Source of the DNA: an uncultured Collinsella sp. | Lineage (GTDB): Bacteria; Actinomycetota; Coriobacteriia; Coriobacteriales; Coriobacteriaceae | DNA: 23,529 nucleotides | Assembly (NCBI GenBank): GCA_900544065.1 | Contig: UQTR01000025.1 | Location: 1-23,529, forward strand | Direction of reading: 5' to 3' | Shown here: positions 14,885 through 22,103 of the stretch, piece after piece | Layout of the letters: each line of letters starts with the position of its first letter | Position numbering within the stretch: the first letter of the stretch is position 1 | The notes under the pieces: model-generated | What the model saw: the letters and a program-made list of their open reading frames with translations, nothing else | Told to the model about the DNA's origin: nothing | Databases searched by the model: none | Position numbers and translations under genes: made by a program

Positions 14885-16258
14885 ATGGACATAACCATCT
14901 CCCTTATTACCACCCTCGTTTTGACCCTCATCAACGGCTACTTCTCCATGTCCGAGATGGCTCTCACCACGGCTAAGCGCGCCGTGCTGGAGCACGATGC
15001 AGAGGAGGGCGATAAGCGCGCCGAGCGCGCCGTCCAGCTCGCCGCCGATTCCGACCAGCTGCTCGCCACTATCCAGGTCGCCATCACGCTCGTGGGCTTC
15101 GCCTCGTCCGCCGTCGCCTCGACGAGCCTGTCCGACCCGCTCGCCACGTGGCTCATGAGCTTTGGCATCGCGCCGCTCTCCGCTATCGCGCGCGGCCTGG
15201 CGCCGGTCATCATCACCGTCGCCGTCGCCTTCGTGTCCATCGTGATCGGCGAGCTCGTGCCCAAGCGCATCGGCCTGGCCAACGCCGAGGGCGTGTCCAA
15301 GCAGGTCGTGGGGCCGCTTTCCGTGTTCCAAAAGATCGCCCGCCCGCTCGTGTGGCTGACCGGTGCCTGCTCCGATGGCCTGGCCCGCATCCTGCGCATC
15401 AAGAGCGCCGATGATCGCCAGAACGTCTCGGAGGAAGAGATCAAGTACATGGTCTCGGAGCAGGACGACCTGCTCGACGAGGAAAAGCGCATGATCCACG
15501 AGATCTTCGACCTGGGCGACACCGTGGCTCGCGAGGTCATGGTGCCGCGCGTGGACACCACCATGTGCGAGGACGACGAGACGGTCGCCGACGTGCTGTC
15601 CACCATGCGCCAGACCGGCTTCAGCCGCATCCCCGTCTATCACGAGGACCCCGACAACGTCGCGGGCATCGCGCACATCAAGGACCTGATCCAGCCCGCG
15701 CTCGACGGCAAGGGCGACCAGCCCATCGCCGGCTATTTGCGCGACGCCGCCTTTGTGCCCGACACCAAGGACATCCTGCCGCTGCTGTCCGAGATGCAGA
15801 CCTCGCACGACCAGATCGTGGTCGTCGTGGACGAGTACGGCGGCACGGCCGGCATCATCACCATCGAGGACATCGTCGAGGAGATCGTGGGCGAGATCGA
15901 GGACGAGTTCGACCCCGACAACAAGTACCTCACGCGCCTTTCGCGCCGCGAGTGGCTCGTCGATGGGCGTTTTTCGTGCGATGACGCGATTGAGCTTGGT
16001 TGGCCGCTCGAGGAAAGCGATGATTATGAGACCATCGCCGGCTGGATTTTGGAGCTTTGCGACTCGGTGCCCGACATCGGAGAGGTGTTTGAGGTCGCAG
16101 GGTACAAGTTCAAGGTACAGTCGATGCGTGGCCAGCGCATCTCGCTCATTCGCGTGATCGCTCCGGCCGAAACCGATAAGAAGGATTCCGAGCTTTCGGC
16201 AGACAAGCCGGCGGCGTCGGGTGCGGGCTCTGTGGATCCGCACGATGGCGACGAGTAG
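14885..16258 (+). CDS. CNNM/CorC-type membrane protein (DUF21, CBS pair, CorC_HlyC domain)
   Basis: This is a 457-residue protein of the hemolysin C/CorC/CNNM family. It has an N-terminal DUF21 membrane domain (about 1-180; NGYFSMSEMALTTAKRA, VIGELVPKRIGLAN), two CBS repeats (about 200-325; AREVMVPRVDTTM, VVVDEYGGTAGIITIEDIVEEIVGE begins near 313) and a C-terminal CorC_HlyC domain (about 340-430). An acidic, disordered tail closes it. Members are linked to magnesium or cobalt efflux, with CBS domains sensing Mg-ATP; that is family knowledge. A GGAGGT lies 14 nt upstream of the ATG, longer than usual. The stop codon falls in a 15-bp tandem repeat (16250-16279) leading into the next gene. Confidence 0.92.
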   Translation: MDITISLITTLVLTLINGYFSMSEMALTTAKRAVLEHDAEEGDKRAERAVQLAADSDQLLATIQVAITLVGFASSAVASTSLSDPLATWLMSFGIAPLSAIARGLAPVIITVAVAFVSIVIGELVPKRIGLANAEGVSKQVVGPLSVFQKIARPLVWLTGACSDGLARILRIKSADDRQNVSEEEIKYMVSEQDDLLDEEKRMIHEIFDLGDTVAREVMVPRVDTTMCEDDETVADVLSTMRQTGFSRIPVYHEDPDNVAGIAHIKDLIQPALDGKGDQPIAGYLRDAAFVPDTKDILPLLSEMQTSHDQIVVVVDEYGGTAGIITIEDIVEEIVGEIEDEFDPDNKYLTRLSRREWLVDGRFSCDDAIELGWPLEESDDYETIAGWILELCDSVPDIGEVFEVAGYKFKVQSMRGQRISLIRVIAPAETDKKDSELSADKPAASGAGSVDPHDGDE

Positions 16259-16282
16259 GGCAAGGACGAGTAGGGGAGAGTT

Positions 16283-17116
16283 ATGGCAGGCCTGTTCAAC
16301 ATCCTTAAGGTCACCGTCAGCGAGGACAAGATTTGCGCGCACGTGCTGGTGAACCCCGGCATGCCGCTCATGACCTCGGAGGACATCGAGGCCACGGCGC
16401 GCGTGTACTACCTGGTGCCGGCGATTGCCAAGCACCTGTGCCTGGGCGATTCTGGCCGCGAGTTCCAGGACTGCATGGGTCAGACCGAGCTCTGCCACCT
16501 GCTGGAGCACGTGACAGTCGAGCTCATGAACGAGACCGGTCTTGCCGGTAGCATCTCGTGCGGCCGCACGCGCGTAAGCGAGCACGACGAGCGCGTCTTT
16601 GAGGTTGAGCTTTCGTGCCCCGATGACGCGCTGGCCATTGGTGCGCTGTCGTCGGCCACCTTTATGATGGACTGGGCGTACCTGCACGCCGACCAGCCTG
16701 CCCCCGACGTGGAAGGCACGGTCGCGGGTCTGCGCAACCTGGTGTTGGGCATGCGCGCCGAGGCCGAGGGCAAGGATCCTCACGAGGCCGTCGCCGCTGC
16801 GAACGGCGAAGATGCTGCCGAGGACGAGGGCGCTGACGAGGGCGATGTGCCGGTCGACACTGAGCCCGTTGCCGAGGCGCCTGCTGAGCCCGAGTCTGCG
16901 GAGCCCCAAGGCGTTCCGAGCTTTGACGACGAGCCGCAGATGCCAATCGATACCGAGGGTGCGGTCGCCGAGAACCACGAGGCCCCCGCGGCCGTCTTTG
17001 GCGGTGCGGCAACGGCCCCGTCCGGCTCGGCGCACGAGGGCAACCTGCCGCTCGTCGATGGCGCCGGCGAGAACCCGGCCGCCACGGTCGCCATGCCGGC
17101 TATGCCGCAGGAGTAG
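16283..17116 (+). CDS. Unknown protein resembling the cyanophycin synthetase N-terminal domain, with acidic tail
   Basis: This is a 277-residue protein of unknown function. Residues about 1-140 form a compact domain whose motif order recalls the N-terminal domain of cyanophycin synthetase: a HxC segment (IAKHLCLGDSG, 48-58), HLLEHVTVEL (72-81) and SCGRTRVSEHDERVFEVEL (92-110). CphA has HViEHvALELQ and FGrTR in the same order. The ATP-grasp and ligase domains of CphA are absent. Residues about 150-277 are Ala/Glu/Asp/Pro-rich and low in complexity, probably disordered. GGGGAGAG (16272-16279) supports the start, 24 bp after the CorC-type gene, so the two are probably co-transcribed. The CphA link is from memory of the family, not a search. 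Confidence 0.7.
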   Translation: MAGLFNILKVTVSEDKICAHVLVNPGMPLMTSEDIEATARVYYLVPAIAKHLCLGDSGREFQDCMGQTELCHLLEHVTVELMNETGLAGSISCGRTRVSEHDERVFEVELSCPDDALAIGALSSATFMMDWAYLHADQPAPDVEGTVAGLRNLVLGMRAEAEGKDPHEAVAAANGEDAAEDEGADEGDVPVDTEPVAEAPAEPESAEPQGVPSFDDEPQMPIDTEGAVAENHEAPAAVFGGAATAPSGSAHEGNLPLVDGAGENPAATVAMPAMPQE

Positions 17117-17189
17117 GCTCACTCGCTTATCACTATCATGTACCTGCGCTTTTACCGTACGCAGATGAGCGCGACGGCAAGTGTTGCGC

Positions 17190-17245
17190 TGCGGGTATAA
17201 TGGACAGCATTCAAACGGTGGGCATCGAGGTGCCCGCAGGAGAGG
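17190..17245 (+). promoter_or_regulatory. Promoter and ribosome binding site of the YtxH gene
   Basis: A consensus TATAAT is at 17196-17201. I see no good -35 at 17 bp. A small hairpin (GGGCA/TGCCC around 17220-17236) is followed by AGGAGAGG (17238-17245), 7 nt before the ATG at 17253. Confidence 0.6.
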
Positions 17246-17252
17246 AATGATC

Positions 17253-17642
17253 ATGGGAAAGACTTTCAGCTTTGTCTCCGGTGCGCTCTTTGGTGCTGCC
17301 GCCGGCGCTATCATCGGCGTTGCTCTGGCCCCGCGCTCGGGTGCCGAGACCCGCGCCATGGCCGCCGATATCGCCAACGACGCCTGGGACAACATGCGTG
17401 ACACCTACGAGCACAGTGCCGAGGAAGCTCGTGCCGCGGTCAACGACTTTGGTCCGATGGTCGACGCCAAGACCGATGACCTGCGCGCCAAGGTCGACCT
17501 GGCCCGCGAGCGCATGGACCAGCTTCGCGAGCAGCTCAACGACGCCATCTCGGGCGGCAACGTGACGCCCGCTGCCGACGTCGTGGTCGAGAACGTCACC
17601 GAGGCCGGCACCGAGGCCACGGAGTCCTCGACCGAGGCATAA
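17253..17642 (+). CDS. YtxH domain-containing protein
   Basis: This is a 129-residue small protein with an N-terminal glycine/alanine-rich hydrophobic segment (about 5-27, FSFVSGALFGAAAGAIIGVALAP) followed by PRSG. That is the hallmark of YtxH-like proteins. An amphipathic, charged helix follows (about 30-105, likely coiled coil), then a Thr/Glu-rich tail. Members are often induced by stress, and their mechanism is unclear. ATG 17253 is preferred to ATG 17247 because AGGAGAGG lies almost against the latter. The TAA overlaps the next gene's ATG (TAATG, 17640-17644), so the two are translationally coupled. Confidence 0.85.
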   Translation: MGKTFSFVSGALFGAAAGAIIGVALAPRSGAETRAMAADIANDAWDNMRDTYEHSAEEARAAVNDFGPMVDAKTDDLRAKVDLARERMDQLREQLNDAISGGNVTPAADVVVENVTEAGTEATESSTEA

Positions 17643-18397
17643 TGCGCGCAGGGGATTTTGTCGGCGTCAAGGTTTATCGTAAGCCTGCCGAAGACAAGCG
17701 CACCAAAAAGGACGGCACGCCGCGCAGCCCTAAAAAGCTCGGCAAGATTCACTTTCCCGTCTTTACCCCGGGCGGCACGCGCGTGGTGGGCTTTATGGTC
17801 CGCCAGTCCGATATTGCGGGTATGATCGAGCGCCCCGACCGATTTGTGGCGCTCGATGCCATCGGCGTCTACGAGGGTGCTGTCGCGGTCGACGACGTCA
17901 AGGGCACCTACGATGCCGCCGCGGCCAAGCGCCTCGATATCAACCTGGACGATTGCATCATCTGGGTTGGCATGGACGTGCGCACGGAATCGGGCGATGT
18001 CGTGGGCTACTGCTCGGACGTTGAGTTCAAGCCGCGCTCGGGCATTGTGCAGACGTTCTATGTGACCGCCAGCGCCGCATCGAGCATGTTGGTGGGCGAC
18101 ACGCAGGTGCCGCCGACGATGCTGCGCGGCTACGAGAACGGCGCGATGATTGTCTCGGACGAGGTCAAGTCGCTCGGGTATTCGGGCGGCGCGGCCGCTA
18201 AGGCTGCCGAGGCCAGTGTCGTGGTGGGCGATAAGGTCAAGAAGGGCGCCAAGGTGCTCGATGACAAGGGGTCGGTCGCCGTGGACAAGGGCAGCCGCGC
18301 ACTGGGCAAGCAGCTCGGCAAGACGCGCGGTATGTTCAAGGCCTTTAAGGACGAATATCAAAAGGCGAGCGGGGGCTCGTCAAAAGCTAGCAAATAG
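17642..18397 (+). CDS. PRC-barrel domain protein
   Basis: This 251-residue protein appears to have two PRC-barrel-like beta units: about 1-75 (RAGDFVGVKVYRKP ... GKIHFPVFTPGGTRVVGFMV) and about 95-160 (LDDCIIWVGMDVRTESGDVVGYCSDVEF). A Lys/Ala-rich C-terminal region (about 180-251, repeated VGDKVKKGAKVLDDKGS-type segments) may bind nucleic acid or a membrane. PRC-barrels occur in RimM and in photosynthetic reaction centres. They usually mediate protein binding, so no reaction is assigned. Its start overlaps the YtxH gene stop. A hairpin lies ~20 bp after the stop. Confidence 0.8.
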   Translation: MRAGDFVGVKVYRKPAEDKRTKKDGTPRSPKKLGKIHFPVFTPGGTRVVGFMVRQSDIAGMIERPDRFVALDAIGVYEGAVAVDDVKGTYDAAAAKRLDINLDDCIIWVGMDVRTESGDVVGYCSDVEFKPRSGIVQTFYVTASAASSMLVGDTQVPPTMLRGYENGAMIVSDEVKSLGYSGGAAAKAAEASVVVGDKVKKGAKVLDDKGSVAVDKGSRALGKQLGKTRGMFKAFKDEYQKASGGSSKASK

Positions 18398-18418
18398 CGA
18401 CGTACCAAATGATGGGAG

Positions 18419-18448
18419 GCGAGCCGGAGACATGTTGCTCCGGCTCGC
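18419..18448 (+). terminator. Hairpin terminator after the PRC-barrel gene
   Basis: A perfect 11-bp stem joins 18419-18429 (GCGAGCCGGAG) and 18438-18448, with an 8-nt loop. TGTGTTT follows, a weak T-tract. Confidence 0.6.
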
Positions 18449-18469
18449 TGTGTTTATGGGGGAGGGCAT

Positions 18470-19876
18470 ATGCGCCAAAACGGATCTAACTTAAACGGGC
18501 ACTCGGGTGCGCGTCCGACGGCGCGCCGCGACCTGGGGCAGCTGCCCAGCGGTCAGCGTCGACGTCGCCGTAAGCCCGGCGCGATGTACCTCAACCATAG
18601 CCGTGGGTTTAGCGATCGCAGCGCGCGCATCGGCAACGGGCGCTCGCCGCGTCGACCGTCCCGCCTGCCCTATGCGCTCATCGCCGTGGGTTGCGCGCTC
18701 GTACTGTTTATCGCTGCCGTCGTGGGCTACGTCAACCGCAGCGTGGACGTGGAGCTCAACGGGCAAAAGACCGCGGTGCGCGTGGGCTCTACGTTGCAGA
18801 ATCTTATCGACGATCAAAGCCTGACCGAAACGTATGACGCCGGCGACCTGCTGGCCGTCGACGACAGCGTGCTCAAGCGCCATGGCGGCGAAAAGCTGTC
18901 GGTGAAGGTCGACGGCAAGCGCGTGAAGCAGGGCAAATGGGATAGTCGCGAGCTTGCAGGTGGCGAGAAGGTGACGGTCAAGGATGGCCGCAACGTGTAC
19001 GAAAAGCACGAGGTCCAGGCCACGACTATCGAGCCAAAGCTTAAGGTCGAGGGCACGGGTGCCATTGAGTATGTCAAAACCTGGGGCGTTCAGGGCCGCT
19101 CCGAGGTATGGGTCGGCGAGCAGTCGGGCAAGACGCAGGACCGCGGCGAGGTCGTGCCCGCCACCGACTGCGTGGTCGAGTGCGCAAGCGTAGCGCCCAA
19201 GGGCAACGAAAAGTACGTGGCCCTGACATTTGACGAGGGTCCGAGCGGCGCGACCAAGCGGATTTTGCAGGTGCTCAAGGAAAAGGGCGCCACGGCGACG
19301 TTCTTCCTTTCGGGCGATGCGGCCGAGGCCTCGCCCGCTACTGCCAAAGCGATTGTCGATGCCGGGTGCGAGGTCGGCTCCAACAGCTACAGCGATGATT
19401 CGCTCAAGGGCGAGGATCGTGAGACGGTGCGCAAGCAGATCACAAAGGGCACCGAAGCAATTAAGTCGGCGACCGGCGTCGAGACGATGTTGCTGCGTGC
19501 CCCCTACGCCGCGTTTGACGAGCAAAACTGGATTGACTCGATGGACCTGGTGTCCGCCGTGGTTTCGTGGAATATCGATTCGGGCGACTGGCTGCTCAAC
19601 GGCGCCGACGAGCAAGTATCGACCGTGCTCGACTCGATGACGCCGGGCAATATTGTGCTGCTCACCGATAGCGATGAGTGCGCCGAGCAGACGCTCGAGG
19701 CGCTGCCGCAGATTATCGATGGCCTTGTCGCCGACGGCTACAAGATCGTGACGCTCAGCGACCTGGTCAAGACGGACACGGCGTTGAGCAAAAAGCTCAC
19801 CTCGCTCACCAAGGTCTCCATGCCCAAAAACGCCGTGTTCCCCCAACTCCCCGAGGACGACGACGCCACAGAGTAG
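18470..19876 (+). CDS. Membrane-anchored polysaccharide deacetylase-fold (NodB) protein with altered metal ligands
   Basis: This is a 468-residue protein. A long, basic cytoplasmic N-terminus (1-66) is followed by one membrane helix (about 67-88), a DUF348-like ubiquitin-fold segment (about 91-135, SVDVELNGQKTAVRVGSTLQ), a linker, and a NodB-like domain (about 248-435). NodB enzymes remove acetyl groups from peptidoglycan, chitin or other glycans. Here motif 1 is TFDEGP (Asp255-Glu256; usually TFDDGP), motif 2 is SNSYSD (304-309; usually NHTxxH), and the last motif is VLLTD (396-400; usually LLHD). Both metal-binding His are thus Asn305 and Asp309, and the catalytic His is Thr399. RAPY (343-346) and the DSGDW segment (370-374) remain. 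It may be a non-enzymatic glycan-binding protein or use a different metal. GGAGGG at 18461-18466 supports the start. Confidence 0.82.
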   Translation: MRQNGSNLNGHSGARPTARRDLGQLPSGQRRRRRKPGAMYLNHSRGFSDRSARIGNGRSPRRPSRLPYALIAVGCALVLFIAAVVGYVNRSVDVELNGQKTAVRVGSTLQNLIDDQSLTETYDAGDLLAVDDSVLKRHGGEKLSVKVDGKRVKQGKWDSRELAGGEKVTVKDGRNVYEKHEVQATTIEPKLKVEGTGAIEYVKTWGVQGRSEVWVGEQSGKTQDRGEVVPATDCVVECASVAPKGNEKYVALTFDEGPSGATKRILQVLKEKGATATFFLSGDAAEASPATAKAIVDAGCEVGSNSYSDDSLKGEDRETVRKQITKGTEAIKSATGVETMLLRAPYAAFDEQNWIDSMDLVSAVVSWNIDSGDWLLNGADEQVSTVLDSMTPGNIVLLTDSDECAEQTLEALPQIIDGLVADGYKIVTLSDLVKTDTALSKKLTSLTKVSMPKNAVFPQLPEDDDATE

Positions 19877-19920
19877 CCATCGGGGACGTCCTAAACGACC
19901 GGTCGTTTAGGGACGGTCTC
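19877..19920. repeat. REP-like GGGGAC repeat, copy C, with 22-bp perfect palindrome
   Basis: The sequence starts right after TAG (CCATCGGGGACG), as copies A and B do. It contains a perfect 22-bp palindrome at 19890-19911, whose half is CCTAAACGACC. Copy A has a degenerate form of the same module (CTTAAACGACTGGTCG). The rest of this gap to 20028 shows nothing I recognise. Confidence 0.6.
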
Positions 19921-20028
19921 AGCCGCTTCGTCCCACCGTGCTCATCCGGCTCTATGTCACGGATGCGTCAGCGTTTGGTATGCCTGCAATGTGCAGCGCA
20001 TAAATTCGGTGCCGCAGCGCGATGCTGA

Positions 20029-20037
20029 TGCTATAGT
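20029..20037 (+). promoter_or_regulatory. Extended -10 promoter for the MgtE-like/NRAMP operon
   Basis: TGC-TATAGT (20029-20037) is an extended -10 box. No convincing -35 is visible, as often with extended -10 promoters. Transcription would begin near 20044. Confidence 0.55.
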
Positions 20038-20043
20038 TACTGC

Positions 20044-20250
20044 GGTTAATGAGGGTCAAGAGAAAGGTTACAGGTGAAATCGAAACCTCGACCATACAGT
20101 CGATGACCCCATGCAGGTGCTTTCTGCGCGTGCACGGGGTGTGAGCGCCGAGCGGCGTGCCGCCCGCGCATGCGTATACATATCTAAAAGTCCACGGATT
20201 GCGTGCCGGCATGGTCGCGCGGTCCGTAGGAATAATGATGGGGAGCACCA
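20044..20250 (+). promoter_or_regulatory. Structured ~205-nt leader RNA before the MgtE-like gene (possible riboswitch)
   Basis: The leader can form a three-way junction. P1 joins GGGTCA (20053-20058) and TGACCC (20104-20109). It encloses P2 (AGGTT 20065-20069 / AACCT 20084-20088) and P3 (TCGAC 20088-20092 / GTCGA 20099-20103). A competing helix pairs ACCCCATGCA (20106-20115) with TGCACGGGGT (20131-20140), 9 of 10, and uses the 3' strand of P1. CCCCAT (20107-20112) could also pair with ATGGGG (20238-20243) at the ribosome binding site. No intrinsic terminator is visible. It does not match the M-box as I know it. Confidence 0.45.
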
Positions 20251-22095
20251 TTGAATTATCTGAGCGAGATGCTCAAATTGCCGGTCTTGGACGTCGACGG
20301 CGAAAAGCTCGGCGTGGTTAACGATTTTGGCATTGCAACCGGCGAAGTTTTTCCACACGTGACGTCGCTCGCGTTCCGTGGTCCCGGCAAGACGCCGTTT
20401 ATGATCAGCTGGCGCAAATGGGTCGACCGTATCGACGAGACGGGTGTACACCTTAAGACGTCGGCCACCGAAATCCGTTTTTCGTACTTGCAGCCGACCG
20501 AACTCTTGCTTGCCCGCGACGTGCTTAACAAGCAGATTGTCGACACGCAGGGCATGAAGGTCGTGCGCGTAAACGACATCAAGTTCTCTATGTCGGGCGA
20601 AAATCAGCTGCGCCTGCTGGGCGCCGAGGTCGGTGCCCGCGGTCTGCTGCGCGCGATCAGCCCCGCGCTCGAGCATGTCGTCGAGGGCTTTATGAAGCAC
20701 CTGGGCAAGCCGCTCAGTGAGGACATTATCGCCTGGTCTTACATGGACTTGCTCGATCGCTCGACTAAGAACATCCAGCTCTCGGTGTCGCACAAGACGC
20801 TTGGCGAGCTGCATCCTGCCGACATCGCTGACATCATCGAGCAGCTCGACCCGCGCCTGCGCGCGCAGGTGTTCGCGCAGCTCGATACCGCCCAAGCCGC
20901 CGAGGCCATTTCGGAGTTCGATGACGACGAGCTCATGACCGAGATGCTCGAGGGCCTGTCCGATACCGACGCATCGTCGATGCTGGCCATGATGGACCCG
21001 GACGACGCTGCCGACCTGATCGACGAGCTCGATTATGAGAAGGCCGAGAAGCTCCTGCGCCTGATGGGCGTCAAGGAGGAGAAGGCGATTCGCAATCTGC
21101 TGGGCTACGAGGACAACACCGCCGGCCGCATCATGACCTCGGAGTTTGTCTCGCTGCCCGCCACGGCGACGGTCGGCGATGCCATCGAGGCGATTCGCAA
21201 GCTCGACGAGGACTTTGAGAGCGTCTACTACGTCTATACCGAGGATCCGAGCGGCATGCTGACGGGCGTGCTTTCGCTGCGCACGCTGATCGTGGCCGAC
21301 CGCGACGCCACGCTGGGCCAGCTCGCCTATCGCGATCTGGTCTACGTGTCGCCCGACGAGGACCAGGAAGACGTAACGGACGAGATGACCAAGTACGACC
21401 TGGTTGCCATCCCTGTCTGCGACGAGAACCGTCATATCCTGGGTATCGTGACCTTCGACGACGCCATGGACGTTATCGCCGAGGAGCATCAGGAGGACCT
21501 GCAGATCGCCGGTGTCGGCTCGGGCGATAGCGCGTCGGACGACTCGACGAACGTGCTCAGCTGGTTCGTGCATCGTCAGTACTGGGTCGTCGTGTGGGGC
21601 ATCGCCTCGTGCATTATGGCGACGGTGCTGGGGACGGCGCTGGGCTCCGCGCATCTGGTGGTGTTCCCCATGTGCGCCATGCCGCTCGTGCTGCTGGCTG
21701 CCTCGCGCATGGTGTCGTTCGTCAAGAACTACTTCCTCGAGTACGACGGTCACGACGACGAGCCCAAGCCGTACCTGGGATTCTTCTTCCAGAGCACGGG
21801 CATGGGCCTGATCCTGTCACTCGTGACCTACCTGTGCGCGCAGCTGGTGCGCACCGCCGCGTTCCCCGATGCCACTATGTTTGAAGAGCAGCTCTTTACC
21901 GGCTGCTTTAATATCGCTGCCGTCATTTGCCTGGTTGGCAACATGAGTGCCGTGATTTACCTGATGGTGCTGTTCTGGCGCGATGAGCACGACCTCAATA
22001 CGTCGGGTACTGCCATGAACGTCATCGCCGTCATGATTTCGTGTGTGGCGTACTGCATCGCCGCGGTGCTGCTCACCATGTCGGTCATGGGGTAG
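20251..22095 (+). CDS. MgtE-like protein: PRC-barrel-like, MgtE_N, CBS pair and atypical membrane domain
   Basis: This is a 614-residue protein. The N-terminus has two PRC-barrel-like units (about 8-75, LPVLDVDGEKLGVVNDFGI; about 92-150, NKQIVDTQGMKVVRVNDI). The MgtE_N helical domain follows (about 180-290, LHPADIADIIEQLDP, MDPDDAADLIDEL), then a CBS pair (about 292-420). Last come about five hydrophobic segments (443-614). In MgtE channels the N and CBS domains bind Mg2+ and gate the pore. The membrane part here lacks the conserved Pro/Gly/Asn-rich MgtE pore motif, so it may be a regulator or a very divergent channel. The start is TTG at 20251 with GGGGAG 5 nt upstream. An in-frame stop at 20236 leaves no earlier ATG or GTG. 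The NRAMP-related gene follows 8 bp later. Confidence 0.85.
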   Translation: MNYLSEMLKLPVLDVDGEKLGVVNDFGIATGEVFPHVTSLAFRGPGKTPFMISWRKWVDRIDETGVHLKTSATEIRFSYLQPTELLLARDVLNKQIVDTQGMKVVRVNDIKFSMSGENQLRLLGAEVGARGLLRAISPALEHVVEGFMKHLGKPLSEDIIAWSYMDLLDRSTKNIQLSVSHKTLGELHPADIADIIEQLDPRLRAQVFAQLDTAQAAEAISEFDDDELMTEMLEGLSDTDASSMLAMMDPDDAADLIDELDYEKAEKLLRLMGVKEEKAIRNLLGYEDNTAGRIMTSEFVSLPATATVGDAIEAIRKLDEDFESVYYVYTEDPSGMLTGVLSLRTLIVADRDATLGQLAYRDLVYVSPDEDQEDVTDEMTKYDLVAIPVCDENRHILGIVTFDDAMDVIAEEHQEDLQIAGVGSGDSASDDSTNVLSWFVHRQYWVVVWGIASCIMATVLGTALGSAHLVVFPMCAMPLVLLAASRMVSFVKNYFLEYDGHDDEPKPYLGFFFQSTGMGLILSLVTYLCAQLVRTAAFPDATMFEEQLFTGCFNIAAVICLVGNMSAVIYLMVLFWRDEHDLNTSGTAMNVIAVMISCVAYCIAAVLLTMSVMG

Positions 22096-22103
22096 GTGGT
22101 CGC

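Noticed and set aside
14843..17404. 853-residue open frame on the minus strand
   Set aside because: It lies opposite the CorC-type and CphA-N-like genes, both with clear motifs and ribosome binding sites. The translation is low-complexity His/Arg/Ala/Gly with no domain.
20044..20250. M-box (ykoK) magnesium riboswitch
   Set aside because: GGGTCAA-GAGAAA at 20053 recalls part of the M-box, but the conserved 5' half (GGTGAGGCT) and the order of the other conserved blocks are missing.
20230..20250. yybP-ykoY manganese riboswitch
   Set aside because: GGGGAG here is the ribosome binding site; the paired conserved loops of that riboswitch are not present.
20068..21753. 561-residue open frame on the minus strand opposite the MgtE-like gene
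   Set aside because: The plus-strand frame has MgtE_N and CBS motifs, while the antisense product is Val/Leu/His/Arg-rich with no domain.
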